64,000 nt of DNA from Closterium sp. Naga37s-1 (Eukaryota; Streptophyta; Zygnematophyceae; Desmidiales; Closteriaceae): NCBI GenBank assembly GCA_947471745.1, contig CANJKZ010000774.1, positions 3,206,001 to 3,270,000 of the forward strand, read 5' to 3'. Below are positions 50,126-61,143 of this stretch, in pieces (positions within the stretch are counted from its first letter, which is position 1; each line of letters begins with the position of its first letter). Under the pieces are notes generated by a model. That model was given only the letters and a program-made list of their open reading frames with translations, did no database searches and had not been told where the DNA came from. The position numbers and the translations under genes were made by a program.

Positions 50126-53100
50126 TCAGGCAGTAAGTAAGTGAGGCAACGTAGGCACAAGGCCTAACACAGTAACAAAGCGCTGATGGTCACCAGGCGG
50201 AAGTGCCTTGGTGAAGACATCAGCAGTGTTGGCCCGAGTGGCCACGTACGCTAGACGAAGCTGACCACGCTGCTGCAACTCTCGAGCAAGGAAGTATCGC
50301 AGAGCGATGTGCTTCGTTCTGTGCTCCAGTCTGTGCTCCTGACACAAGGCTATCATGGCCTTGTTGTCTACGTACAGGACTGGAGGCGAACGAGGCTGCT
50401 CTCCCAAGTTGGTCAGCAAGTAGGTGAGCCAGCGTAGCTCCTGAGCAGCCATGGCTCCGGCGTAGATCTCAGCCTCACAGCTGGAGCTGAGAACTGAAGA
50501 CGAGCGGGTAGACCGCCAAGAAACCGAGCCGGACCCAAGGCTGAAGGTGTAACCCTGCGACGACCGCTGCGTAGCTGAGTCGTCAACCCAGGAGGCGTCT
50601 GCGTGACCAGTGAGGACAACAGGACCCCGTCCTCCAAGCACAAGCCCCATGCCCGACGTACTGCACAGGTAACGCAGTACCCTCTTCGCAGCATCCCAGT
50701 GCACCTTTCGGTGCCTACCGGGAGCCACGTAGCGAGCCAGAAGGCTGAGAGGGTACGCGAGGTCAGGTCGAGTGCAAGTCATCAGGTACATGAGGCAACC
50801 CACAAGCTCTGGGTACGGACCACTCGGCTCTACGGACTCGTCCGAAGGTGGAGCTGAGAGCGAGTGGCTGGTAGACAGAGGAGTGAGCTGTGGCGAGGAG
50901 TACTGGAAGCCGAAGCGCTGAAGGACCTGGTGCACCATGTGTGACTGAGTCAGTGTGATGGTGCGCCGTGCTCTGTCCCGGGTGATCTGCAGGCCAAGGT
51001 AGCTGCGCAGTTCACCCAGGTCAGTGCAAGTATGTCTCTTCTGCAGCTCGGACTTCACTAGGGTCAGTGCCTCAGTGTCAGCCGTGGCAAAGACGAGGTC
51101 GTCGACGTACACTAGGACGTAGAAGGGCGGCAGTGAGGTGTCGGTGCGTAGAAACAGCGACGGGTCTGCTGTAGAAGGAACAAACCCAAGAGCCGCAAGT
51201 GTAGTCCTGAGTGTGTCGTGCCACTCGCGAGGCGCCTGGCGGAGACCATAGACTGGCCGGCGGAGGCTCCACTGGGTACCTGTAGGAAACGACCCAGTGA
51301 AACCAGGTGGTCGGCGTAGCCAGATCTCCTCTTGCAGGCTGCCCTGCAGGAAAGCAGTACTGAAGTCCAGGGAGTGTAACTCGTAGTCACGCTGAGCAGC
51401 TACGTGCAGCAACACCCGAAGAGTAGTCATCTTCGGGGTGGGGGAGAAGGTCTGGAAGTAGTCAACTCCCTGTCGCTGACTGAAACCTCGAGCAACGTAG
51501 CGCGCCTTGAAGGCAGGCGGAGAACCCGGCGGCTGCTTAACCCTGAAGATCCACATGCCATCGACTATGTTCACCCCAGGTGGGGGAACCTCGTCGACGT
51601 AAGTGCCTGTGGACTTCCAGGATGCCATCTCGGCATCCATTGCTGCCTGCCACTGAGAGGAGTAAGGACCCGTAATCGCCTCTGCGTAAGAGCGCGGGGT
51701 CGGGATGTCAGGAGCATCCGGGTCTCCCTCAGGGGCAAGCAGCAAGGAGGCGAAACGAGGTACAGCAGCTGCAAGACACTCAAAGTCCTCCTGCCTGTCC
51801 TCAAGGACGTCCGTGCCAAGAGCACACTCACCCCCGACGGACGGAGGACTGGCAGGTACAGACTCAGCAACTAGAGCAGAGGCGTAGTCGAGACGGCAGG
51901 CAGCAGCAAAGTCAAGTAGCTCAGCAACGAGAGCAGAAGAAGTAGCAGACTCAAAGGACGGGTCAGTGATAGAAGTGGCAAGGAGACGAGCGACAGTGGG
52001 ACTGGCAGCACGCGCTCGGTCAGACTCAGGGTCAGGGACCTCAGGAAGAGAGGACTCAGGAGGAGCAGGCAGAGGAACACGCAGTGGAACAGAGGAAGGA
52101 CGGAGTGCCATGGTGTGCGTGCCTGGGACAGGGGGAGGACGCGAACGAGGAGCGCGACGAGCAGTGCGAACAGGTGAGACAGGACGAGACGCAGGCTCAC
52201 GACACTCTGTAAGACCTCCGGACTGCTCAGTGTAAGGAGAGGGAACAGGCAGTAGGGAGGCCGGCTGTAACGGCGGCTGCGACTGGTCAGGCGGTGGACA
52301 CAGGAAGGGGGGAGGAAGACCAGTAGAAGACGGGACACCAAGAACCTGCTCAAGCAGGGGAACGAAGTACGGGCGCGGCCGGACAGTGCCTCCAGCACCT
52401 CCAGCACCAGGGTCAACAGCTCCAGCTCCTGCAGCTCCAGCGCCTCCTGTGCCAGGGCCTCCAACTCCAGCTACTCCAGCTCCAGCGCCTCCAGCGCCAG
52501 TTGCTCCAGGCTCCGTAGGGTCTCCAACTCCAGTAGGAACAGCAGCACCTCCAGCTCCAGCGCCTCCAGGCTCGCCAGCTCCGAGAGCCCCACTCCGACG
52601 GTGTGCGCGCTGAACAAGCCACTCACGCAGCTGCTGCGAGGACAGTCGCGGTGAAGCACCTGTAGGACCTCCAGACGAAGCAGCACCCCGAGGCGCAGTA
52701 CCCCCAGACTCCGCACCCTCCGACTCATCACCCTCAGGCTCCGCACCCTCCGACTTGTTGTGTGATGCAATCATATGCATTCACGTCTGTCTGCCTCCCA
52801 TCATGTGTTCGTGTGTCGCATGCGTGGTGTGAGCGTATGCAAGAATTTGTGTTTTGTGCGGTTTGGTTTTTCTGAGTGTGTGTGAATGTTATTTGGCTTG
52901 AGCAGATATCTGAAGTGACTCCTCTGCTCAAGAGCTTTCCGACGAACCAAGTATCGCTTCAATCGGAGCACGAACAAGAAAGTTACGAACGTTGGAAGTT
53001 CGTATGCTTTTGATATTTGGTTGTGGTGACTATGGGAAGTTGTGGTGTTGACTCCATAAGGAGTACAGAATCTTGGGGGTTGGGAAATTCGTCAACATCA

Positions 53101-56100
53101 CTGTAGATGCTGCCAAGTGGTTGGGAGGTGCCAAACCAGGTTGGCAAGTGTGGCCAAGTTGGGTGAGGTGGATGGCATGAGTTGGGAAAGTGACAAATGT
53201 CAAAGTTGGGGTGCCTATATAGAGGGGAATTGTGTGGTATGGGGTGACCTTGGTTGGGGACTCCCTTGGGACCTTCCCTCTCGTCCTCCTCATCCCCTCC
53301 TACCTGGTTCTATTGCTACTCTAACTTTCTTGTGTGAACTTGTGAGACAATTGTGATTGAGTTACGTTTTCTATGGCAGCATACCCCCTAGTGCGCCGAA
53401 GTTCATAACTCGAGTTATACTCCATATTTTGATATTATTCAAATTGAGAAAGATAGCCACGGTCAAGGGCTACAACATACTCGAGTTTGAAAGAATTCTA
53501 AGTGTGCGTTAATCGTTGACGACGTTTCTTGTGACGACGACTTTTCTGTCCAGAATTGTAGTTGACGATTTTGAGATATTTCAGCCCCTAATCTTCATAG
53601 ACTCCGTCCTTAGTCTCTAACAAGTGGTATCAGAGCTGATTAAGGACTTTGTGGAGAGTCTACTGAAGTGTGAAGACCCTCCTAGACCCACCATGGCCTG
53701 TGGGCGTGCCTAAGTGGAATTCTGGAGGTTGCATTTAAGCGCTACAAGCTGCTGAAACTTGCGATGGGAGAAGAGAAGATGCCGGAGGAAGGCGACGCCC
53801 GCGATCGGTGGATTGAGAAAAGCGCGGTGCTGTACGACCTAATCCTTCAATCGGTCAACAACGACATGTTCCAACACATCAAGGATTTGGTGGAGTTGGA
53901 TGATTCCGGACCAAAGGCGTGGAAGCTACTGCGCGACGTGATTCAGCCCAACACGCTGCCGATGGTGATTGTGTTGGAGAAGGAGCTGGCTGCCCTCTCC
54001 ATGCGACCGGGCGATGATGTGAAGCCGGTCCTTGACAAGATCAAGGACACCTATGCAAGGATGGCAGCGGCGGGCAGCAATGTGTCGCAGATGCAGCAGT
54101 GCACCAAGATTATCTCGGTGCTCGACAACTCATGGGACAACCTCATCCCCACCCTCAACACTCAGCAGGACCAGTGGACACCTGAGTGGCTACGGCAGCA
54201 GATTCTGCAGGAGGACTTCCGCAGGCACCACACGGGTGGTGGTGCTGCCAACAAAACTGCTGAGGGGTATGGAGCTGCAGGAGGCAGCAGAGGAAGAGGG
54301 GGAGGGAGAGGCCGAGGCCGTGGGAGAGGCTTTGGCAGAGGGAGAGGCCGAGGTGACCACAATGTGGGGCATGGGAGCTCTGGTGGCAGGGGGAGCACCC
54401 GAATGGAGGGTGCGTGTTGGTACTGCAAGAAGGCTGGACACCCGTGGTTCAAGTGTTTCAGCCGACCTGAGGGATGGGCGCCTCCAGGCATGAAGCCGCC
54501 AAGTGGTGAACGTGCACGAGGTGGCGCTGTGCAAGGTTCAGGTGCACAAGGTGATGGTGCACACGGTAAAGCCAACCCTGGAATGTTCCTCATGGTTGAG
54601 GATGTGAAAGGGAGTGAGGGTGATGTGGGCTCAGTTGGGAAGGTTGTGATGCACCCCCTCACTCACTGGGTGATAGATTCAGGTTGCACAAGTCACATGA
54701 CCCCACGGGCAGATTTGCTTGACGAGGTAAAGCCCCCTGGGAAGATCAAGTTTGTGGCTGCCGCTTCAGGTGCTTTGCTCCCTGTGATTGGTGTTAGGAA
54801 TGCTAAGGTAATGGGAGCCAATGGGGGCCTTGTGGGGCTGGGGAATGTACTGCTGGTTGAAGGTTTGTCCGCTAACCTCCTCTCTGTGCGCCGGCTGCAG
54901 AAAAGCAAGGCCAAAGTGACCTTCGGCCCAACCAGCTGCCGTGCAAAGCTTGGGAAATTGCTGCTGTGGGATTTGGAGGAGAAGAGCAGCTGCATCAAGG
55001 ACCTATGGCAGCTGCCCATCATCCCTTGGAATGGGAAACCACCAGCAACGGCAGCGGCAGCAGCAACGGCTAAAACAACTGCGGGAGGAGAGGAGACTGC
55101 ACCAACCGATGGGGCCCTAGATGCAGTCAAGAAGGTGCAGCAGTCACAGCAGCCACATGGTGAGGTGCTTGCTGGTGTGGATGCAACCGCTGCATGGGCA
55201 AATGCTTCATCTGGGAATGGTGATGCCGATTGGGAGACGTGGCACGAGAGGTTGTGTCACATCAACATTCCTATGCTGCAGAAGTTAGTGAAGGATGGGA
55301 GCTTGAAGGGGTTGGAGGTGAAGGGGGCAGCAAAGGAGATTGGGAGCTGCCCTACATGCCTTGAGACCAAGTTCACAAAGTTTCCGTTCAGCAGCGGTAC
55401 GGGACCAGCTAAGGCCCCGCTCGCACTTGTGCACATGGATGTGGTGGGCCCTACGAGGGCCCCTTCTCTCTCGGGCAGCCGCTACTTCTTAACCATTGTG
55501 GACGACCACACGCGTGCCGTGTGGGTGTACCCTCTCAAGACTAAGGGGGAAGTGGCAGCGGCTGTTCTTAAGGAGTGGATGCCGAGAGCTCAAAGGGAGA
55601 GCGGACACAAGGTGAAGGTGATCCGCACCGACAATGGGGGAGAGTTCATTGGTGCTGATTTTGAGTCGGTGCTGAAGAAGAAGGGGATCCAGCATCAGCT
55701 CACAGTGCCCTACAACCCTCAGCAGAACGGCGTGGCTGAGCGGTTCAACCGGACCCTGCAAGAAGGTGCTCGCACTCTCCTTGGGCGTGCAGGGCTGCCG
55801 GATCCGTTTTGGGTGACTGCACTGCGGCAGGTCGCCCTTGTGAAGAACAGGGTGTTGGCGACTGTGGGGGACAAGTAGTGGGTCCCCTACACCAAGTGGT
55901 ATGGGAGTGCACCAGCAGTCAACATGCTGAGAGCCTACGGCTGCATGGTGGTGTTTCATGTGCCTAAGGAGAAGAGGGGAAAGTTGGAGGCTAGTGGGAG
56001 ATGGGGAGTACACTTGGGGCTTGCTAAGGATCATAAGGGCTGGTTGATATGGGACTTGACCAGCCAGCAGCTGACTGTGTCAAGGGATGTGAAGTTCCTT

Positions 56101-59100
56101 GAGTCCTTGTACTACAAGGAGTGGAAGCAGCAGCAGCAGAAGCTTCCTACTACACCGCTGATCATTGAGGCCGATGAGGTGCAGCGGCCTTCGAGGCAAG
56201 TGCAGGTCACTGTCTCAGAGGAGGAGATTTCTGGGGTGACTGAGGATGGGGGAGAACCTGAGGTGGAGGAGCAGCAGCAGCAGCAAGATGCTCCACAAGG
56301 TGCCGCACGTCCGGCTGACCGTCCTAGGAGGGATGTGCGCCCTCCTAACCGGCTGACCTATCCGAGCTTTGGCAAGCCAAAGGTGGTACGGGCTGGGAGT
56401 GTGGCTGAGCAGTGTGATGAGGAAGAGATAGCACACTGCTACTGGGCAGCCGTCCCTGAGCCCAAGACGCTAGCTGAGGCCTTGAGTGGGCCCGATGCTG
56501 AGAAGTGGAAGCAGAGTGTGAAGGAGGAGTATGACTCTCTGCTGGAGAATGAAACGTGGGAGCTGTGTGAGCTGCCTCCTGGGAAGAAGGCCATTTCTTC
56601 CAAGCTGATCTTCAGGCACAAGTACGGACCTGATGGGGAGCTGACCCGCTACAAGTCAAGGCTTGTGGCAAAGGGGTTTCAGCAGACAAAGGGGAAGGAC
56701 TTTGACGAGATCTTTGCTCCTGTGGGGAAAGGGACTACACTAAGGGTGATGTTGGGAATGGCTGCAAACTGTGGATGGAGGATCAAGCAGATGGACATCA
56801 CAACTGCTTTCCTCAATGGGATCATCCTAGAGGAGCTGTACATGCTGCAGCCTGAGGGGTTGGATGATGGGAGCGGCAGGGTGTGCAGGCTCAAGAAGGC
56901 CATCTATGGCCTTAAGCAGGCTCCTCGCGCATGGTACCACAAGTTGGAGGAGACACTGCTGGCTGGGGGTTTCAAGAAGAGTGAGTGTGATCACAGCTTG
57001 TTCCTGCTGCAAGAGAAGGAGCAGTTTCTCATGCTCCTGGTGTATGTGGACGACATCCTGCTCTTCTCTAAGTCGTCTGCAATGATTGAGCGTGTGGAGG
57101 AGATGCTGGAGATGCAGTTTAAGTGCTCCAAGATGGGAGATGTGAAGTACTATTTGTGCATGCATGTGGAGAGGGACCTTGACAAGGGAGTGTTGAGGTT
57201 GCACCAGAGAAAGTATTGTGAGGGGCTGGCTGAGAAGTATGGGCTGCAAGATGGAGGAAAGCCAGCCACCCCACTGCCTTCGGGGTTCACTGTGGAGCCC
57301 TGTGCTGATGAGGAGGTGGTGGGTGAGAGTGACAGGAAGCTGTTTCATTCCATGGTGGGGGCACTCAACTATGCGGCTAACCACACGCGGCCTGACATTG
57401 CCTTTGCTACATCCAGGCTTGCAAGTGTGGTCTCATGCCCCAGTCATGAGCAGCTAGAAGCGGCCAAGAGGTTGGTCCGCTATGTGAGTGCTACAGCATC
57501 TGTGGGTTTGGAGTACAGTGCTGTGTGACAGAGGCTGCAGAGGGGTGCAGCTGATTTGAGCAAGGGAGAGATGCTCTTGACTTGCTACACCGATGCTAGC
57601 TTCAACTCTGTAAAGGCGGATGGCACCAGCATTGGAGGCTATGTGTGCCTGTTTGGAGGAGGTGCAGTGAGCTGGCGTAGCAAGAAGCAGAACGAGGTGG
57701 GGCTGTCCTCGTGTGAGACTGAGTACATGGCCCTGCATCATGGGGCTAAGGAGGTGGTGTGGCTGAGGCGTTTGTTGGAGGAGATCGGAGTGTGCCAGAA
57801 GGAGCCGACTGTGATTCTTTGTGACAATGAGTCGGCTGTGAAGCTTGCAAAGAATGCTTGTCTTCATGGCCTGACAAAGCACATCAGGCCAAAGTGGCAC
57901 TGGGTGAGGAGGCTCCTGGACAAGGAGGTGCGGCTGGAGATTGTGAAGACCCATCAGCAGGCGGCTGACATTCTCACCAAGCGCCTGGCTGAATCTGAGC
58001 ATTGGAAGGGCATGAAGCTTGTTGGGATGAGTGTGCATTGAGGGTGCATGCTTGAGCTATGACATGTGGGATGATGGTTGGCAGCCAGGGGGGGAGTTTG
58101 TTGTGTGATGCAATCATATGCATTCACGTCTGTCTGCCTCCCATCATGTGTTCGTGTGTCGCATGCGTGGTGTGAGCGTATGCAAGAATTTGTGTTTTGT
58201 GCGGTTTGGTTTTTCTGAGTGTGTGTGAATGTTATTTGGCTTGAGCAGATATCTGAAGTGACTCCTCTGCTCAAGAGCTTTCCGACGAACCAAGTATCGC
58301 TTCAATCGGAGCACGAACAAGAAAGTTACGAACGTTGGAAGTTCGTATGCTTTTGATATTTGGTTGTGGTGACTATGGGAAGTTGTGGTGTTGACTCCAT
58401 AAGGAGTACAGACTCTTGGGGGTTGGGAAATTCGTCAACATCACTGTAGATGCTGCCAAGTGGTTGGGAGGTGCCAAACCAGGTTGGCAAGTGTGGCCAA
58501 GTTGGGTGAGGTGGATGGCATGAGTTGGGAAAGTGACAAATGTCAAAGTTGGGGTGCCTATAGAGAGGGGAATTGTGTGGTATGGGGTGTCCTTGGTTGG
58601 GGACTCCCTTGGGACCTTCCCTCTCGTCCTCTTCATCCCCTCCTACCTGGTTCTATTGCTACTCTAACTTTCTTGTGTGAACTTGTGAGACAATTGTGAT
58701 TGAGTTACGTTTTCTATGGCAGCATACCCCCTAGTGCGCCGAAGTTCATAACTCGAGTTATACTCCATATTTTGATATTATTCAAATTGGGAAAGATAGC
58801 CACGGTCAAGGGCTACAACATACTCGAGTTTGAAAGAATTCTAACTGTGCGTTAATCGTTGACGACGTTTCTTGTGACGACGACTTTTCTGTCCAGAATT
58901 GTAGTTGACGATTTTGAGATATTTCAGCCCCTAATCTTCATAGACTCCGTCCTTAGTCTCTAACACGACTCAGCACCCCCAGGCTCAACACCCTCAGGCT
59001 CAGCACCCCCAGACCCAGCACCCTCAGACCCCGCACCCCCCGGCTCCGCACCCCCAGACGCAGCACCCCCAGACGCAGCACCTGGAGCAGCACCTGAGAC

Positions 59101-60324
59101 GACAGCTACCTGAACAGGCGCAGTACCTGGGAGAGGGTCTACCTGAGACACTCCCGAGGGAGCAGGACCCTGGGGCGGGAGGGGGTCTACCGGAGGCGGA
59201 CCGGGAGCAAGGAAGAGCGGCGGGGGCAGGGAAGGGGCAGAGCGGTAGGGGAAGAGACGGTAGAAGGGAACCGACTCGTCGAACGTGACGTCCTGAGAAG
59301 GGAGGACAAGGCGCGAGGTGGGGTGGTAAAACAGCCAGCCAGGCGCATCAGGGACAAAGCCAAGGAAGATGCAGGAAATAGCGCGGGCGGAGAGCTTGTC
59401 CGCGGACGTATCGCGAACAAAGGCACGAGAACCCCAGACCCGGAACACCGACGCATCGCCAACCTTCCCCGTCCAACGCAGTGTGGGCGAGGTCTCTGGC
59501 AAGGAGACACGGGGCCAAAGGTTGAGCTGATGCGCAGCGTACCGGACCGCAAACGGCCACAGAAAATGGGGAGCGGCCGCATGAATCATGGAGGTACGAG
59601 CGACCTCCATGACTAAGCCAATGCGGCGCTCAGCAATCCCATTTTGCTGAGGGGAGTCCGGAAGCGTGAACGACTGGGTGATGCCCTCCCCACGACAAAA
59701 GTCCCGCAAGAGGTCGGAGGAGAACTCACCACCTCTGTCAGAGTGCAGACGCAGGACAGGAAGGTCCTGGCCGAAACGCGCACGCAGCTGGAGACGGACT
59801 GTGCGGATCCAAGGGATCAAGACAGCAGAGACTTCACCCTTGCTGCGCAAGGGGAAGACTGTGGTGTATCGCGTGTAGTCGTCAACTACCAGCAGGAAGT
59901 AGCGCTCGCGGCCTTGTCCACTGACGCGGGCTGGGCCCCACACGTCCATGTGGAGGGTCTGCAGGGGAGCAGTCGTCGGGGGAAACGAGGAGGAGTGAGG
60001 AGCGGCGCGCTGCCGGTAGGAACAGTAGCGGCCGACGTCAGGGCGGCTCGGCGGCTCGGCTGCTGGGCGGCTCGGCGGCTCGGCTGCTGGGCGGCTTGGC
60101 TGTCGGGCGGCTCGGCGGCTCGGTTGCTGGGCGGCTCGGCGGCTCGGCTGCTGGGCGGCTCGGCGGCTCGGCTGCTGGGCGGCTTGGCTGTCGGGCGGCT
60201 CGGCGGCTCGGTTGCTGGGCGGCTCGGCGGCTCGGCTGCTGGGCGGCTCGGCGGCTCGGCTGCTGGGCGGCTTGGCTGTCGGGCGGCTCGGTAGAGGCGG
60301 CGATGGGGCCGCTAAGAGGCGCAC
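50126..60324 (-). CDS. Integrase-RT-RNase H ORF of element 5, split by a nested element
   Basis: The ORF reads from 60324 to 58971 and resumes in the same phase at 52755, down to a stop at 50126. When 52756-58970 (insert plus one TSD copy) is left out, about 1,327 codons are uninterrupted. The first about 90 codons come from the leader repeat (RAAEPPS and RAAQQPS units). It then enters integrase at HMDVWGPARV, with LHSDRGGEF and QQNGIAERR, but without the zinc finger. After a Gly/Ala/Glu linker come RT (DGMWIFRVKQ, FYVLVYVDDLVFATAD) and RNase H to NTADVFTKALPPGDHQRF. All catalytic motifs of integrase, RT and RNase H look intact. With no gag or protease it cannot be autonomous. Confidence 0.85.
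52756..53622 (+). repeat. 5' LTR of element 6
   Basis: 867 bp, TGTTGTGTGATGC to GTCTCTAACA. Confidence 0.95.
53764..58041 (+). pseudogene. Copia gag-pol of element 6, two in-frame stops
   Basis: One frame runs from ATG 53764 to the TGA at 58039-58041, with a TAG at 55876-55878 and a TGA at 57526-57528. Order: gag (WIEKSAVLYDLILQSV), an Arg/Gly tract, zinc knuckle CWYCKKAGHPWFKC (CX2CX4HX4C), protease VIDSGCTSHM, integrase zinc finger WHERLCHI and CPTCLETK, and integrase core HMDVVGP, RTDNGGEF and PQQNGVAERFN. RT follows with MDITTAFLNG and LLVYVDDILLFS, then RNase H ending ADILTKRLAESEH. The first stop lies at the end of integrase and the second at the RT/RNase H connection. The frame is also open upstream of the ATG (VAFKRYKLLKLAM), so the true gag start may be earlier or damaged. 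Confidence 0.9.
58099..58965 (+). repeat. 3' LTR of element 6
   Basis: 867 bp, under 1 percent different from the 5' LTR by eye. Confidence 0.95.
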
Positions 60325-60930
60325 CGGCGGCTGCAGTCAGCCGCGGCGGCTGCGGCGACCCCGAGGGAGGTGGCGGTGGCTACTGCTGGTCACGGCTGCG
60401 GCAGCTGCTGTTGCAGGGACGGCGGCAGCTGCTGCTGCAGGGACGGCGGCGGCGGGCCGCGAAGTGCGGCGACATGGCCGCGAGAGGCCGCAAAGGGCGG
60501 CGAAGGGGCCGTGAAGGGCGGCGCGAGGTGCCGCGGAGGGCGGCGACGGGCCGTAAGGAGGCCGCGAGGGGCCGCGAAGGGCGGCGCGAGGGGCTGGAAG
60601 GGGCCGTAAGGGCGCCGCGAGGGGCCGGAAGGGGCCGCGCGAGGGGCCGTAGGGGCGGCGCGAGGGGCCGTAAGGGGTTGTAAGGGCGGCGCGAATGGCC
60701 GACGGGCGGCGCGAGGGGCCGAAAGGGGCCGTAGGGGCGGCGCGAGGGGCCGTAAGGGGCCGTAAGGGCGGCGCGAGGGGCCGTAAGGGGCCGTAAGGGC
60801 GGCGCGAGGGGCCGTAAGGGGCCGTAAGGGCGACGCGAGGGGCCGTGAGAGGGGCCGCTAAGGGCGACGCGAAGGGGCCGTGAGGGGCCTTGAGAGGGCG
60901 CGACGGTAGGGAGGGCACACGGGGCGCGAC
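60040..60930 (-). repeat. GC-rich leader repeats of element 5
   Basis: Plus-strand units are GGGCGGCTCGGCGGCTCGGC with TGCTGGGCGGCTTGGCTGTC (60040-60295) and GGGGCCGTAAGGGCGGCGCG (60480-60900). They give long but meaningless open frames on both strands. Confidence 0.75.
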
Positions 60931-61018
60931 TCGGGCAGGAGCGAAGCGCGCTACGGGCAGGAAAAATATCGTGGTGGGCCCTAGGAAGCGTTCCCACTAG
61001 GGAACCTGCTCGATACCA

Positions 61019-61143
61019 TGATAAGAAACGAGGAATGATGAAACTAGCACAAGGTTGGGTACAAGTAGGAAACCCTAGGAAACTGTACCCCATAGTGTCT
61101 ACCCCACTATAGCCTAGACAAGCTATATGATATAAGTTTGACA
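61019..61143 (-). repeat. 5' LTR of element 5
   Basis: 125 bp, TGTCAAACTTATATCATA to TTTCTTATCA on the minus strand, followed by a primer-binding site. Confidence 0.8.

Larger units (their letters stand above)
52756..58965 (+). mobile_element. Almost complete Copia element with 867-bp LTRs (element 6)
   Basis: The LTRs 52756-53622 and 58099-58965 are the same length with roughly seven differences, bounded by a perfect TSD CGACT (52751-52755 and 58966-58970). The primer-binding site TGGTATCAGAGC starts at 53625 and the polypurine tract GGGGGGGAG precedes the right LTR. One gag-pol frame spans the interior with two nonsense codons. It belongs to a family distinct from the GC-rich elements (no Gly/Ala linker, standard zinc knuckle). 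Confidence 0.96.
49722..61143 (-). mobile_element. Gag-less Copia element with unlike LTRs (element 5)
   Basis: The 5' LTR (minus) is 61143-61019 (125 bp) followed by the primer-binding site TGGTATCGAGCAGG. The 3' LTR is 49881-49722 (160 bp) after the polypurine tract CTATGGGGGTG. The LTRs are related but clearly different, and the flanks (TCAGC and CTAAT) do not match. The interior has a GC-rich repeat leader, then directly integrase core, linker, RT and RNase H; gag, protease and the integrase zinc finger are absent. The element at 52756-58965 is nested in it with a TSD. Confidence 0.82.

Noticed and set aside
49722..61143. A normal LTR pair with TSD for element 5
   Set aside because: The LTRs differ in length and sequence and the flanking five bases do not match; reported as a chimera instead.
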